Assembly (NCBI GenBank): GCA_014058105.1
Contig: JACGCM010000440.1
Location: forward strand, 1,178,001 to 1,242,000
DNA length: 64,000 nt
Source of the DNA: Kingdonia uniflora
Taxonomy: Eukaryota; Streptophyta; Magnoliopsida; Ranunculales; Circaeasteraceae
Direction: 5' to 3'
The notes beneath the pieces were generated by a model. That model was not told the origin of the DNA. It ran no database searches and was given only the letters and a program-made list of their open reading frames with translations. Positions 32,354-44,829 of this stretch are shown one piece after another. The first letter of the stretch is position 1. Each line of letters starts with the position of its first letter. A program made the position numbers and the translations under genes.

Positions 32354-32549
32354 TAACAAGAGTTCACTATGTTGGACCCACAGCTCATTAAAAACCAAAG
32401 CCCGATTTCGTGCCCGAGTTATAAAATTGTTCGCATTTAAGTAGGACCACCCAATAATCTACTCTGTAACAAAGACACGAACTCAAGTTAATAAATTATT
32501 AAAAATAGTTCGTGCTCAAATAGATCGTACTCAAGTTTTGGAGAAAACA
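32354..32549 (-). repeat. Right-hand LTR-like end of the Athila-type element, part 2
   Basis: Continuation of 25526-25885 after the PIF/Harbinger insertion, with the same AGTAGGACCACCCA and TAGTTCGTGCTCAA motifs. It ends GAAAACA next to host block copy 2. Confidence 0.5.
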
Positions 32550-32552
32550 AAG

Positions 32553-32607
32553 TGGCTTTGTTTGTTGAATTTATAAGGTTTCTTAAGATCTGAAAATCAG
32601 GGGTTTC
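32553..32607 (+). repeat. Duplicated block copy 2, first 55 bp
   Basis: Matches 15589-15643 with two or three differences. It ends in GTTTC, the target duplication of element A, and continues at 47304. Confidence 0.85.
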
Positions 32608-33393
32608 TTTAATAGCCTATTTTCGTAGAGACTGAAACTAGTGCTTTACACCTTTGAAATACAGAATAGTGGTTGAGAACCGAAAGTAATTGATACAAGT
32701 TTTAGCGTAGAAAACCCTTGAATGGGTAAAAAACTACGACCTCTCCTGAAGATTTATGAAAGAATGGTGTTTATATAGATGCTAGCTATTATAAAGAGAA
32801 CGAGATTGAATATCTAAGTTTTGGTAAGGATGAATTTCTCTAAGAGTTCTGTCAGTGATAATAGCCATCCTCGATCCTCATCTCCAGGTCTCTTTTTATA
32901 GGTCTTATAATATGACCGTTGGTTACATTGATGAGGAACATTATAATATCAGGTTTTGATGAGTCTTCATAATGGTCTTTTGTTATGTCTTGATACTTGT
33001 TGATCTATAACGGATCTATTAATACTCTTGGCTGTAGCTTCTGACCATTGGAAAAGATTCAATCTCTTGTGATGTTCGCATATATACGAGCTATTGCTAA
33101 GTGGAGGAGTATCTTCTGCAGTGCGAAGTTACATGATGCTTCGATATCTCTGAACTGCTGATGAAGATACGATCTCTAATAGTGTTCGTATGTATTTAAA
33201 TTGTTGATAGACATCTGAGTATTTTCTGCAGTGCGATGTTATTGAATACTTCGACATCCCTGAACTATAGATGAGGAAGTCTGTATTGTGAACTACTTGC
33301 CTTCAGCCCTTGGTTAGTTACTAGTGTGCTAACTTCAAACTATATGAGCTCGAATATCGGACTTAGTATGAGGATTAAAAATAAGCCCTCACA
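32608..33393 (-). repeat. Element A 3' LTR
   Basis: 786 bp. On plus it starts TTTAATAGCC (TG mutated to TT) and ends CCCTCACA. Same length as its partner at 46518-47303. Confidence 0.93.
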
Positions 33394-33410
33394 ACTGCCC
33401 CCTCTCATCC
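33394..33410 (-). other. Element A polypurine tract
   Basis: On minus GGATGAGAGGGGGCAGT directly precedes the 3' LTR, which confirms the minus orientation of the element. Confidence 0.8.
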
Positions 33411-33682
33411 AATAGCAGGAGAAATGTATGTAGTGAGTGGTGTTGGTTGAGAGTCGAGTCGTTTTAAATGCTGCATTGATGACTTCCTTTTATCTAGGAA
33501 GAATAATATTTTTGACTGTTGAGTCTCCCAAAAATTCTACTTGAGAAGTGCACTTGTGATAATGATTTTCTTGGAAGTGGTCGTGCATTAAATACTGCTG
33601 GTATAAAACTTGGTAAATAGTTGTTATCACAGTTCACCCTGGTTAACCTTGTCAGTCACTCAGATTGGTATAAGTAGTAGTG

Positions 33683-34012
33683 ATGGTGACTATTCATCGT
33701 CAGGCTTATGAGGAGAGAGTTTAAGGCAAGATGATGAGTCTGCAGACTCGTTATTTTGGTAACCAAAGTCTTTCGCTGCCAACTCCAATCCCTGTTTTAC
33801 CAACTTTTCATGGGATGACGTTGGATGAAGTAGAGGAGGCAGAGGATGATTATCATCAAATGTAGCGCTTCCACTATATGGTCTTGTTTGCTGCTCATCG
33901 TCGGGCCTGCTTGCGGATGCTTGCAGAGGATGCGGTGGCGACGGAGGATGAAAAGGTAGGGAAATTGTCTAAGAAATACTGTCGATGCCCTGCGAAGGAT
34001 TGGGTGTTGTAA
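33683..34012 (+). pseudogene. Small antisense ORF of element A
   Basis: 109 codons starting MVTIHRQAYEERV with two internal stops (TAA, TAG at probable Gln codons). Segments include LSLPTPIPVLPTFHGMTLDE and AEDAVATEDEKVGKLSKKYC ending in AKDWVL. A related stretch (VEEAITTEDKAVGVRLRESY ... GEWVM) lies at the matching place of element B (62932-63033, minus). I recognise no domain. Confidence 0.5.
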
Positions 34013-35094
34013 TGGTGGAGGAGGTCCTTCGTCGGTAGAGGAGGTGGAAGTTATGGAGGAGTGGTAGGATTAACTTTGTCCTCTACGTCACCCCAATTCC
34101 ACTTCTTGGGCTTTGAGTTCTTCTGCTGGGCCCGCCATTGTTTTTGCTCAAGTGTTGTACTGTCATGTGCAAGGTGAGCTATTCTTTGTAGAAGAAATAG
34201 TTGTAGAACTTGTAATCTTGATTTTCAAAATGATTAAAGTATTCGTCCTTGTAAATTGTTTGTATTGAATAATAAATTCAAACTTTATTATCTTGTCTTG
34301 TAAGTGTTTGAAGCTGCTTAAAGAACTGTTATAGGATACCATAAAATAATTATCGAACTAGTCACCGATGACACAAGTTGAAAATATGTAGATCGAATTG
34401 TTATTGAGTTGAATAAAGCATATCTGAACTGTATAGATTGTTCTTATATATTTGTGGCCCTGTTGTGATATAAGCTCTTGTTGTTAGAGCATTATCATTG
34501 TCAACTTGAACACTTGTTATCATCGGTAGAACTTGGTCGCAGCCTCTGATTAGTTCGATAAATTGCGCTGGATAAACTTACTAAAGAGGATGTGAGACCT
34601 GCTGGTAGAGGAATCATTCCTTGTGGTGAAGAGAATTATCCATTCTGTCATTATATGTAAGGTCGGATGATTGATCATAATAAAATGATTTGTTTTTATT
34701 GAGGTCGTCTTGTCAGCACTTTCTGTATCTGTGATAATATATTTGAAGCAGGATCTGATGCTGATTTTCTGCTTCTGTCAAGCCAAAAATGAGGTAAGTG
34801 ACAGTTGGAAAAAATTGTACTAGGGTTTTGAACTGGCACTCATGCTATTAATAGTGTAGTAGGATCATGCAGCCACAGAAGGTTGTTACTGTATGTAAGT
34901 AAACGTGCTACATGATCTGTACCAATCTTCTTGGGTAGTGAGTTATTGTATTTAATGATGGCAGAGGAGAGAGGCAAACGTGATAACCGAACATGTTACT
35001 CTATAAATCATGATGAGGGCCAACGAAAAGACGTGCCTGCTAGGAGAGAGGATGCTGACGTGTGTCCCAAGGAGCCACAGTTTCAGAAACTGAG
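34013..35094. other. Element A, stretch between the two antisense genes
   Basis: No coherent ORF. It would include the upstream promoter region of the large antisense gene. Nothing else recognised. Confidence 0.5.
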
Positions 35095-35297
35095 TGATAA
35101 TATATAAACTCACCTTTCTCTCTCCCATAGACCACATTCATTTGCAGAGAGGAGAAGGAACATTTCTAGAGAGAGAAAGTCTTCAAACTTGGAATGAAAT
35201 CCTCCATTGTTGTGTGATCTTGCTAAGAAGAACAAAGTTTTGCCGTCTGAAGTGCAAGTGGTAACTGGAGTCGACGACTGTTGCTCCATTAGTACAG
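35095..35297 (+). promoter_or_regulatory. Element A antisense promoter and 5'UTR exon
   Basis: A TATA box (TATATAAAC, 35101) is followed by CTTTCTCTCTCCC and a leader ending TTAGTACAG before GTTAGTATC, a splice donor at 35298. The intron ends TGTGTTAG at 35466, just before the start of the coding exon. Element B has the same layout (TATAAAAATA, CTCTCTCCC, TCGAGTACAG then GTTAGT), although pol is on the other strand. Confidence 0.65.
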
Positions 35298-35466
35298 GTT
35301 AGTATCTCTGCTTCCTTCTTTTTTGTTGTGGTAGATAGTGTGTCTGTTGAATTCCATATTAGATTGTAGTGGCTTGCTTGGTAGATTGATAACTTGTTGG
35401 GTATGGCTAAGGGATAAAGCCTCTTTAATTACAAAGCACTGAATAGCCTTTTCTTGTATGTGTTAG

Positions 35467-38400
35467 ATGCGTGTCAAAAATTTGAAACCCAGTAGTAAAA
35501 TGGTTGTATCCTCCAGTGATGACTCATCGTCGTCTGGTAGGACTATAGATGATGCGGAGGTGAGGGGTACGGTAACTGTTGATATGCTGGTTGTTGTCCA
35601 ATCTGGGGTGAATGAGAGATTGGAAGAGGAAGTTGAAGCTGGGGACTTTTTTAAGTATCCTGCTGATGCATACGTAGGGAAGACATTTTCTAAATATAAA
35701 AAGGATTTAGACGGAAAATGGGGGCATTATGTGATGAATGCGGGGGTGAGTTTTAGGACTCTGGTGAGACTAGATGGTAGAATAGAGCATTATCAAGTGC
35801 CTTCCCTGGATCAGTGGAAGAGAAATATGGATATAGGAGATGATGTAGAAATCTCTTACTATAACGGCACTGGTGTTGAGGTCGTAGAGGAAGGGTTCCT
35901 TTGTTATCTGAACCAGGTCATTTATGGTTTGAGTATTCCTTTGATTTTTTTTCGAAAAGGGGGTAATGAATGCTCTGAAGTGCTGTCCTGCCCAATTGAA
36001 TGGTAATGTTTTCGAGATGATGAGGGTCTGCGAAGCCCTTAGCACGAAATGAAGAGTTGGTGATAGTGCAAGACAGTTCGTTGCGGATGATGTCTTGAAG
36101 TATTACAAGTTAAAATATATGAAAGTTTGGAAGAGCGGATACTTGTATAGTGATTTAGCGAGGCCGAAATTCTTTGATTTTGAATCTGCTGGGAGATCCT
36201 GGTGCGACCATCTTGTAATGATGAGGGGTAATTGAATGCAAGTGCCTGGGAAACTGGCGCTCGAGCTGTTATATAAGAATTTTAGCGAGAGTAAGTATCT
36301 TCATTCTGTCTGCATTTCATCTTTTAACTTGTTGTGAACTGCTAACGTAATATGTTGTTGATTTTGCAGGACCTAATCCAAAAGGTATTGCTGATACATC
36401 GAGCTTTTTTGACATCGTATCTCAGGATCGAACCGATCTGAACCAAGTGCTTGGAGAGTTAGGTATCCGTAGAGAGAAGCAGCTAAACTCTGTAGTTCCA
36501 AAAGTTCAACGAGCTCATCAAAATCGAGCTATGGCGACTTCTGGTTCTGCCTTTGACGGGGTGATAGAAATTCCTGCCTGTGTTACTGGTACTTCGAGTG
36601 GACAGAATAGATGACCCAGAAGAAAAAGGTCATTTCCCCCTCTGGAGTAAACAACTCATATGCAGAGAACACAGGTGGATACTGCGGTGGTGGATGCTGA
36701 TGAAGATGTGGTGCCTCCTGTGATGTGGCAGATGCCTAAACGAGCTTCTTCAAAAGAGCTCGATCTTGATGTGGTGAGGCAGACATCTTGGGAGCTGGTT
36801 AAGCTTAATCCAAAACGTCTGAAAGCTGAGTTTAAATCCAGCATGGCTTAGGTATGTATAGTGTTGCTTGATTATTTGTGCTTGAGAAACGTCCTTATTG
36901 ATAATTCTGCTATGTTGTAACTGTCGTCTAGGCTACTATCGCATTTGAATTGGCCTGGGAAGTATTAATGTCAGGTGCTTCGGGTCATGCCGAACTTGTT
37001 TGGTAACATGATACAGAGAAAGCTACACTGCGAGAGTAGTTCAAAAAGGAGAAAGCTCTACTGAAAGAGCAGTTTGAGAAAGAGAAGGTTGAGTAGAAGG
37101 AGCAGTTTAAGGTAGAAACTGCTGATATGAAGAAAGAGGTCAAAGCTGATACAAAGAAAACTTTTGACAAGGTATTGCTTGATCAAAACAATCTGGTTGG
37201 GACATTCTATCACTGGGGGCTGACTAGAGATGATGTCGCTCTTGCGTTTGCTAAGAAGTATAGTGAGATAATCTTCCAAGATGAGGATGCCTCTCCAGTG
37301 GCTGACCACCCTTCTAAGAAGACCCCGGCTCCTCCACTAAGGAGGTAGCAGGAGCTAATTCTTGATTCCTTAGTTGTAACATAGTTCTGGGACTTGTCTA
37401 GTCGAATTTGTCCTTTGTATTGGTATTGATATATGTTGTTTTGATGGTGAATGTATAATTTGCATGTAGGAGGTAGTTCGTTTGAGGGGGAAAGTGATTG
37501 AGATGGAGAAGGCCTGAGTCGAGCAAGGGATTCCATCAATCGTGTTCAGCAGGTACACAATAAACTCTAATATGAGAGACGTCTTCATAAGTCCAATTAT
37601 GATAACAAATTTAAGGAGTTATTCGATCTTCAATGTAGATATGGTAAGATATAAATTGATAGGGATGAGGTTTTACGGAATGAGAGCACTAAGTTTGTCT
37701 TATTCTAAGAATCCCTTAAGGATAAGCAGTTCGTAGATGAAAGTGATAAGTTAGAGTGTCAAAGGTCGTTATTGTCTTTGACACTTTACTTTGAGGCTGA
37801 AGTAGATAGTGAGCGGGGCTTGAAGGTGGCCTATTTAGAACTGTTGACTGAGAGAGGTGTAGTGCAAGATCCGGCTCGGGTAAATTTTTTAGCGTAAGGG
37901 GCGCGTAATCGTTATAGTATAGAGGCAAAAAGATGCTCAGCTCGGGCTGGTGTATTAGTTATATGGGGTGGTGTAGGTGTAATACCTGATGAGCTTAACT
38001 TTTTTAGGGGCGAATAATGATGAAGATCCTTTTCTTCAATGTAAAGAAGGAAGATAGAAGGGTCCGGGTACAATTAAAAAATGACCTGAGGCATGCTTGT
38101 GACGAACTGGAGCTATGCAAGGATCATAATGCATGTCTGGAGATGGAAAATGTGGAGTGTAATAAGTTGTTGCAGAGTTCAGATAAGAGAGTGACATTGT
38201 TAGAAACGCATTTACTAGATATGCGGAAACGTTTGCAAATGTCCCAATCGTTCTTGAAGAAGGGTCTTACTCCAAAGAGGGGAAAACGTACTAGCAAAAC
38301 AGATCACGAACGCCAAATAACCAATGTTATCGCATTTTATGGGAGAGAGCTCGAGGGAGTGGAAAATGAATTTAGATGTTATATCTTGAGCTATGGTAAA

Positions 38401-39900
38401 GATGTTGAGGTAGAGAATGATAAAGTTGAAAATATGTGATTTGCAAAAGGTAATGAGGGCGGAGGAGCTTCAACCTCGAAACCGCGAGCTGAAGAGTTTG
38501 AGGAGGAGGGGGAGGAGGTCGAAGATCTATTACCTTACACACGGCATAAGACACGTCTTCAAGAGGTCGTAATCTTCAATGAACCTTTGTAAGTAGATGC
38601 GAGTAGTAGTAGGGTTCAATCATAGGCCAACTAAACTGTGGCATATGATTGTGCTCTGCATAATGTAGTTGATTTATGTATCATAGTTTGATGTTGTAAT
38701 AAATGTTGTTGAATGATATGTCTTGCTTGCATGAATATTTGTTGATAGATGTGTGTCCTTTGTAATTTGTTCTTTTAGGCTGATGTCGATAAGCGGAACG
38801 AACTTTCTGCTTCAAATAAAGAACTGACCGCAGAATTGCTGCAGTGTTCATTGGCGGTTCAAAATACGACCTTGTTGAACTCGAAGCTGGAGGCTAAAAT
38901 ATTGGAACTGCAGAGTCGGCTGAATGTTGTGACTGTAGAGTTGTCAAGTAAGGATATAGAGATATTGACTGCCCATAATGAAGCCAAGTTGTGGAAAGAG
39001 TCTTTAAAGAAGAAATAATTGGAAACCATGACTGCGAACCAATAAGTCTTGGATCTGTCGAGTACGATTGAAAAACAGAAGAACTATCTATTGTATTATC
39101 AATCGGCAGTGACAAATAATTCTAATCTGTCAAAGAAGTAGGATGTTAAACTTTGTAATATGTGAGAGCGTTTAAAAAAGATAAACTGGGATTTGGGCGA
39201 AGCTCGAGACTCTTGTCAGAGAAAAAGTGACCGTGCCAAAGCTCACAAGGATGCATGTTCCAAGAGAAATTGAGAACTGAATGAAACTATCAATAAGTGT
39301 AACTTACGCATCGCCGATCTTGACCAGGAAAAATAGGCCTTGATACTAGAATGTCTGCATGGTAATAAAGTTTACGTGGAGCTCCATGTGAAGTATAAGG
39401 AGTCACAAAAGTTGGTAGATGCTGCCGACGATGAAAGCAGGTATTCTCAGAAGGTATGTGATAAGTTAAAATGTCTGAAGGAGGAGATGAAGCTTAGTGT
39501 GCAGATAACGAAGCAATATAGGGATTCGTTGCTGAATGAGGAAAAGATGTTGGCAGATCGATGCAAGGATCTTGAAGATGAACTAAACAAAGTGAAGACC
39601 GAGCTTGGTGAAGCTATGTTGTTAACTACAGATGATGCTACATTGCGCACTATGGCTATGCTGCATGCTGATGTAGAGAAATTGTGGCAATAGCATGATT
39701 CAATTTTGGCTGCTTCGTTTGAACATGGTATGGAGTACAATATGGAGCTAATGCAGTTATCTTATATAGATAATCTGATGCCGAGAGTTACGGAGCTGTT
39801 GAACGCGTCTCCTATTGATGTTGATATACCTTTCCCTGCCTTACTTTCGTCGGGGCCTGGGGAAAGTTCGAATGTTGTATGCCCAAAGCGAGAAAAATAG
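35467..39900 (+). pseudogene. Element A large antisense gene: conserved globular head plus long coiled coil
   Basis: Multi-exon gene opposite to pol. The head reads DFFKYPADAYVGKTFSKYKK, DVEISYYNG and LNQVIYGLSIPL. After a frameshift near 35950 it continues NALKCCPAQLNGNVFEMMRV (35960-36030), then DVLKYYKLKYMKVWKSGYLY. Proposed introns: 36291-36369, 36852-36931, 37345-37469 and 38589-38778. The rest is mostly charged coiled coil (for example LKEEMKLSVQITKQYRDSLL) ending PKREK-stop at 39900. Many in-frame stops show decay. The head resembles plant proteins labelled putative gypsy-type transposon (Pfam Transposase_28); that assignment is from memory. Function unknown. Confidence 0.75.
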
Positions 39901-40079
39901 TTAACTGTAATTAGACAGAGTATAAATATGTCTTTGCTGTAAAAAAAAATGTCAAACGTTTAGTACTTAAGTGTTTTTGTTTTTTGTTTTCTCCATGAAT
40001 TGTTGAATTGGGTGAGCCAATAAACGACCATGTAGAGATATATGACTGGAGTGATGTCGTATTCTCTTTTTTATAGGTC

Positions 40080-40860
40080 AAATTGACCAAGTCAATAAGC
40101 AACTGTAAAGAGATGCATTGAATGTTAAATAGCTGTATGGTGCATCTCTGCCAGATCGAATTGATTGTCTCAATAAGCGACCCTCGGAGAGCGAGTTTAT
40201 TTGAACAAATATGTAGTAGGTCTCAGTCACAGGTCGAATTGAGTGTATCAATAAGCGACCGTACTGAGACATCTAGAATATTGAATGGTTGTATGGTGCA
40301 TCTCTGCCAGATCAAATTTATTGATTCAATAAGCGACCCTCGGAGAGCGAGTTTATTTGAACAGATATATAGTAGGTCTCAGTCACAGGTCGAATTGAGC
40401 GTATCAATAAGTGATCGTACTGAGACATCTAGAATATTGGATAGTTGTATGGTGCATCTCTGCCAGATCGAATTGATTATCTCAATAAGTGACCCTCGGA
40501 GAGCGAGTTTATTTGAACAACTATGTTGTAGGCCTTAGTCACAGGTCAAATTGAGCGTATCAATAAACGACCATACTGAGACATCTATAATATTGGATAG
40601 TTGTATGGTGCATCTCTGCCAGATCGAATTGATTGACTCAATAAGCGACTCTCAGAGAGCGAGTTTATTTGATTAGCTATGTTGTAGGTCTCAGTCACAG
40701 GTCGAATTGAGCGTATCAATAAGCGACCGTACTGAGACATCTATAATATTGGATAGCTGTATGGTACATCTTTGCAAGATTAAATTAATTAACTCAATAA
40801 ACGACCCTCAGAGAGCGAGTTTATTTAATTAGCTATGTTGTAGTTATCCTTTGGGATAAA
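40080..40860. repeat. Element A tandem array, 156-bp unit, about five copies
   Basis: The string TGTATGGTGCATCTCTGCCA (last copy diverged) starts at 40134, 40290, 40446, 40602 and 40758, exactly 156 bp apart. Each unit also contains AATAAGCGACC twice. It lies between the ends of pol and of the antisense gene. A 138-codon open frame at 40122-40538 is a by-product of the repeat. Confidence 0.93.
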
Positions 40861-40962
40861 CAGAGATAGTAGAAATGCTTGAATTGAGTAGACTTGCAAA
40901 ATGATGCTGAAAAAGTACTTTATTGCATAATATCGGATATTACAACATGTTTATCTTTGATA

Positions 40963-41430
40963 AAACTTCAGTCGGTGGGTATTCCATGGATTCGGTATAG
41001 GTACACCTTCATATGGGTTGAGATCATAGGATCCCAAACCACTTGCGCCAGTTATGATAAAAGGACCTTCCCAATTATCTGCTAACTTTCTAGCATTAGG
41101 TGTTTTGCGATGTTGTAAGATTTATCTGAGAACGAGGTCTTTAACTTTGAATTCTCTATGTCGGACATGTTTGTTATATGACCGGGATAAAGCAAGATGA
41201 TATCTTCCTAGATTATCAATGGCTCTGTCACGTGTTTCCTCGATCAAATTCAAATTGTATGCGATCTGAAATTTGTTTTCTTCATCTGTCATCTCGTGAT
41301 CATGTATCTGGTGATGATACTGAGTGAGAATGATGACTTCAGTCCCGTAAGCCAGTAAGAACGGAGTACAACCTATTGCGGTTCTGGGAGTTGTTCGGTA
41401 GGCCCAAAGTACGTGCGGTAACTCGTTCAC
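40963..41430 (-). pseudogene. Element A integrase C-terminal part
   Basis: Continues from the integrase core after a short frame break: LPHVLWAYRTTPRTAIGCTP, FLLAYGTEV, then after a stop at 41122 ADNWEGPFII and WNTHRLKFYQ, the usual end of a Tat polyprotein. Confidence 0.8.
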
Positions 41431-43148
41431 CCAGTTCCCTTTTTATCGTCTAAACGCTTCTTGATGCCATCTATAATAGTTCGCTTAGTAATCTCAGCCT
41501 GTCCGTTTCCTTGTGGGTAATAAGGATTGGATGGGGAATGAATAATGTTATGCTCATTGAGGAATGTGGCGATCTTAGAGCCAACGAACTGTGGTCTATT
41601 ATCAATTCGAATGAGATGTGGTCTCTCGAATCGGATAATGATGTTCTCCCAGATAAATCTGATGACTTCGCCTTCTCGGGTTCGGCACAAGGGAACTGCT
41701 TCTACCCATTTAGTGAAGTAATCTGTAGCGACCAATAAATGTTTTTGTTTTCTTGGTAATGTAAGAAACTCTCCGACGAGATTGAGTGCCCATCGTCTGA
41801 ACGGCCAAGTGACCTGGCTTGAGTTAAGTTTGAGTGTTGAAGTTCGCATTTTAGGTCCATGCCGCTGACAAGCATCACACTTACGAGCATATTTGATTGC
41901 CTGTTCTTTCATCTTAGGCCAAAATATTCCTTGAGTTAAAGCTCTGTTTACAAGAGATTGTCCTGCTGCATGGGAACCGCACGTGCCTTCATGTAGATCG
42001 TGCAAGAATTGCTGTACTTCTTTGTCAGATAGACAAAGGAGGTACGGACCAGTGACCAAAATTTTGTATAGGAGATTGTCTTGAATGATGTATCTTCGAG
42101 CATTGTCAATTAATCTCCGTCGCTCTGTAGGATCCTCAGGAAGTAGCCCGTCGTATTTATTTTGAGGTCCGATGTAAGTAATGAAAGGCTTTCTCCCATC
42201 ATCTTTGATCTCTTCATTGCCCCCAGTATTAATGGCATTGGACACGATGGTATTGATACTGGGGTTAGAAATGACGTCGATTTTTAAGTAACGGGCTTCT
42301 GGTCTGAGGACACCAGCAAAGTAAGCGAGCGCATTTGAGTGTCTATTTTCTCCCATTGGAAAATGCTCCATAAAAATTGTCTGGAATTTGTTCATTCGTT
42401 CGACCACTGCAGCAGCATAGTCGACCATTCTCCCATTTGTTTGATAGACGCCTGTGTAATGGTTAACTATCAGTAGTGAATCTGTGTAGACTGAGAGTTC
42501 TGCTACTCCCAGTGTGATTGCCATGTCCAGGCCATGAATTAAAGCCTCATATTCTGCTTCGTTATTGGTTACTTCAAAATTGAGGTGTGCGGATTTTTCG
42601 GGCCGATCATTGGAGGGAGTAATAAGAAGACCAATGGAGCCGTAAGTCAAAAGTCGCCAATCTTTCTTTGTTACCCAATCTGACTTATCTTCGGATTGTT
42701 CTGCGAGTGGCTCATCTTTCTGATCAATAAATTTTTCTTCCCAATCAGGATCATCTACTGGAAAGTCTGCTAGAAAATCGGGTACCGCTTGACCTTTTTC
42801 GGAGTGACGTGGTTTGAAATGTATATCGTGTTCCCCGAGTGTTACAGACCATTGTTGAATACGTTGAGATTTTTTGCGCTTGGATAAGATTTCACGAAGT
42901 GGATAGTTCGTCAAGACACGAATAATATGAGCTTGGAAATACTGCTTCAACTTTTGTGATGTATAGATGAGAGCTAGAAGAAGCTTTTTAATCTTGGTGT
43001 ATCTCGTTTTAGCGGGAGTCAGAGTCTTGTTGATAAAATAAACTGGTCTCTCAGTCTTTTCTTCGATTTGGAGAAGAACAAAGCTGAGAGATGTATCTGG
43101 GACAGCTAGGTATACTGTGAGATCTTCTCCATCTGCTGGTGTGCTCAT
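41427..43148 (-). CDS. Element A pol: RNase H, second RNase H and integrase, 573 codons open
   Basis: Longest open frame in the window. It starts within RT-RNase H (PVYFINKTLTPAKTRYTKIK, QAVPDFLADFP), followed by the second RNase H (NEAEYEALIHGLDMAITLGV, YTDSLLIVNHY). That domain's first Asp is Tyr (LLTYGS against LLTDGS in element B) and its beginning is shortened. The integrase finger (LHEGTCGSHAAG, CDACQRHG) and core follow: WALNLVGEF has Asn where the first catalytic Asp belongs, IDNRPQFVG keeps the second and GQAEITKRT keeps the Glu. So it is open but probably inactive. Confidence 0.85.
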   Translation of the reverse strand: MSTPADGEDLTVYLAVPDTSLSFVLLQIEEKTERPVYFINKTLTPAKTRYTKIKKLLLALIYTSQKLKQYFQAHIIRVLTNYPLREILSKRKKSQRIQQWSVTLGEHDIHFKPRHSEKGQAVPDFLADFPVDDPDWEEKFIDQKDEPLAEQSEDKSDWVTKKDWRLLTYGSIGLLITPSNDRPEKSAHLNFEVTNNEAEYEALIHGLDMAITLGVAELSVYTDSLLIVNHYTGVYQTNGRMVDYAAAVVERMNKFQTIFMEHFPMGENRHSNALAYFAGVLRPEARYLKIDVISNPSINTIVSNAINTGGNEEIKDDGRKPFITYIGPQNKYDGLLPEDPTERRRLIDNARRYIIQDNLLYKILVTGPYLLCLSDKEVQQFLHDLHEGTCGSHAAGQSLVNRALTQGIFWPKMKEQAIKYARKCDACQRHGPKMRTSTLKLNSSQVTWPFRRWALNLVGEFLTLPRKQKHLLVATDYFTKWVEAVPLCRTREGEVIRFIWENIIIRFERPHLIRIDNRPQFVGSKIATFLNEHNIIHSPSNPYYPQGNGQAEITKRTIIDGIKKRLDDKKGTG

Positions 43149-43149
43149 A

Positions 43150-44260
43150 ACTGGTGGTTTGCCGAAATAACTCTTGAGCTCGAGGAAAGCCGCTTCACAC
43201 TTGTCAGTCCATTCGATCTCTGGATCTTTCTTTAATTTTCCTCGTGATGTACCCTGGTTTAACAGATCGAATAAAGATCAACATCTGTCTGAAGATTTGG
43301 ATACAAATCTGTTTAGCGTTGCAATCTTCCCAGGTAGCTTCTGAACATCTTTCTTTGTCTTTGGTGATGGCATAGCCTAGAGAGCTCATATGCGTGATGG
43401 GTCAGCTTCAATCCCTTTTTTGCTGATTAGATGGCCTAGAAAATTTTCGGATTGCACTCCGAACTGGCATTTATCGGGATTTAAACGCATCTTGTAAGAT
43501 CAGAAAATCTCGAAAGTTGTTTTAAATTTAGCAAGATGGTCTTCTTTTTTGAGACTTTTGCGGAGCATATCGTCAATATAGACCTCAATTGTTTTTCCGA
43601 GATTATCTTTGAACATCTGTGTCATTAATCACTGATAGGTAGCGCCGATATTTTTTAGGCTGAAAGGCATGACTTTATAGAAATATAGACCTTGTTCAGT
43701 GATGAGCGCAGTCTTATCTTGATCTTCAGGAAGAAGTGGTATCTGATTATATCCTGATGCGACGTCTATCATTGAGAGCAGTTCGTGTCCTGCTGTAGAA
43801 TCAAGCAGGTGATTTATGATTGGAAGTGAAAAGCTATCTTTCGGAGTGCATTTGTTGAGGTCTGTGAAATCAACACAGACTCTGATTTTGCCATTCTTCT
43901 TTGAGACTGCGACAATGTTTGAGATCTAGTCCTGGTGAATAGCTTTGAGAATGAAACTGACCTCAATCAATTTGTCGATTTTTTTTATTCACTTCGTCTC
44001 GTAGTTTTGGTGCTAGAGTTCATTGCTTTTGTTTGACCGGTTCTGGTTTATCTTTCAACCTTAGCGTGTGACATGCTATAGCTGGATCGATCCCTGGCAT
44101 TTCATGAAACGTCCATGCAAAGATATCACTGTTCACTGTGAGGAATTGCATTAGATTCAAGCGTTCCTCCGTGCTTAAGAGAGTTCCAATGTGAGTTCCT
44201 CTATGCATGCCCTTGATCTCAACGTACTCTGTTGGTTCGACGTCGGGCAACTGAGGCTCT
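43150..44260 (-). pseudogene. Element A reverse transcriptase, broken
   Basis: DIFAWTFHEMPGIDPAIACH and LRLKDKPEPVKQKQ (44020-44250) precede RT. In shifted frames KIRVCVDFTDLNKCTPKDSF, ASGYNQIPLLPEDQ and the active site VYIDDML (about 43565-43585) are visible. Stops and frameshifts are frequent. Confidence 0.82.
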
Positions 44261-44448
44261 ACTGGAATTGACTGATGTGATTTCTATGCAGGAGTTATTG
44301 CAGCTGGCTTAATTTTAGTGGAAATAGTATTATCGTAAGCTCAAGCCAATTTCTGGCTTCCTTTGATTTCATAGATCCCTGCTTTCCAGTCGAATCGTAA
44401 CGCCTGATGATATGTGGATGAAATAGCTTTCATGTTATGCAATCATGG

Positions 44449-44829
44449 TCACCCCATGATGCCTGAGTAACGGGATTTGGCCTTGATGACGTAAAAGACT
44501 ACGTCAAGTGTAACTGGTCTAGCCGTGATGGGAAGTGCGATTTTCCCCACACGTTCTTCGATAGAGCCGTTGAATCGAGAAACATTGATGTCACTTGGTT
44601 CGACCTTGTCTGCTAATCCCATTTGGTCGATTGTACTCTGAAAAATTAGTTCGATGCTGCTGCCGGTATCTACCATCATCGTATGTAAAACTATGTTCCT
44701 CATCTTTAACATGATGACGAGAACATCGTGGTGCGGAAAGTTAACGTGACGAATGTCGCAATCTTCAAAAGATATCCCAACTCGCCAATTATTGGATTCT
44801 GGCAACAAACGAGCTTCTTTGTCTACCAT
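44449..44829 (-). pseudogene. Element A aspartic protease
   Basis: The open stretch contains VVLHTMMVDTGSSIELIF-like sequence (read NIVLHTMMVDTGSSIE), so the D-T-G triad is intact, then DQMGLADKV and FNGSIEERVGKIALPI. It is followed by a frame break before RT. Confidence 0.85.

Larger units (their letters stand above)
16560..32549 (-). mobile_element. Degenerate Athila-type Ty3 retrotransposon with mismatched ends
   Basis: On minus it reads gag, protease, RT, RNase H and integrase of Athila character, then a 1.4-kb noncoding stretch and LTR-C. The upstream end is a different LTR-like sequence (25526-25885 continuing at 32354-32549) that shows no likeness to LTR-C by eye. A PIF/Harbinger transposon sits inside this right-hand LTR. 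No env-like ORF survives between integrase and LTR-C. Confidence 0.7.

Noticed and set aside
40122..40538. 138-codon ORF on plus in element A
   Set aside because: It is the translation of the 156-bp tandem array, whose unit length is a multiple of three; not a gene.
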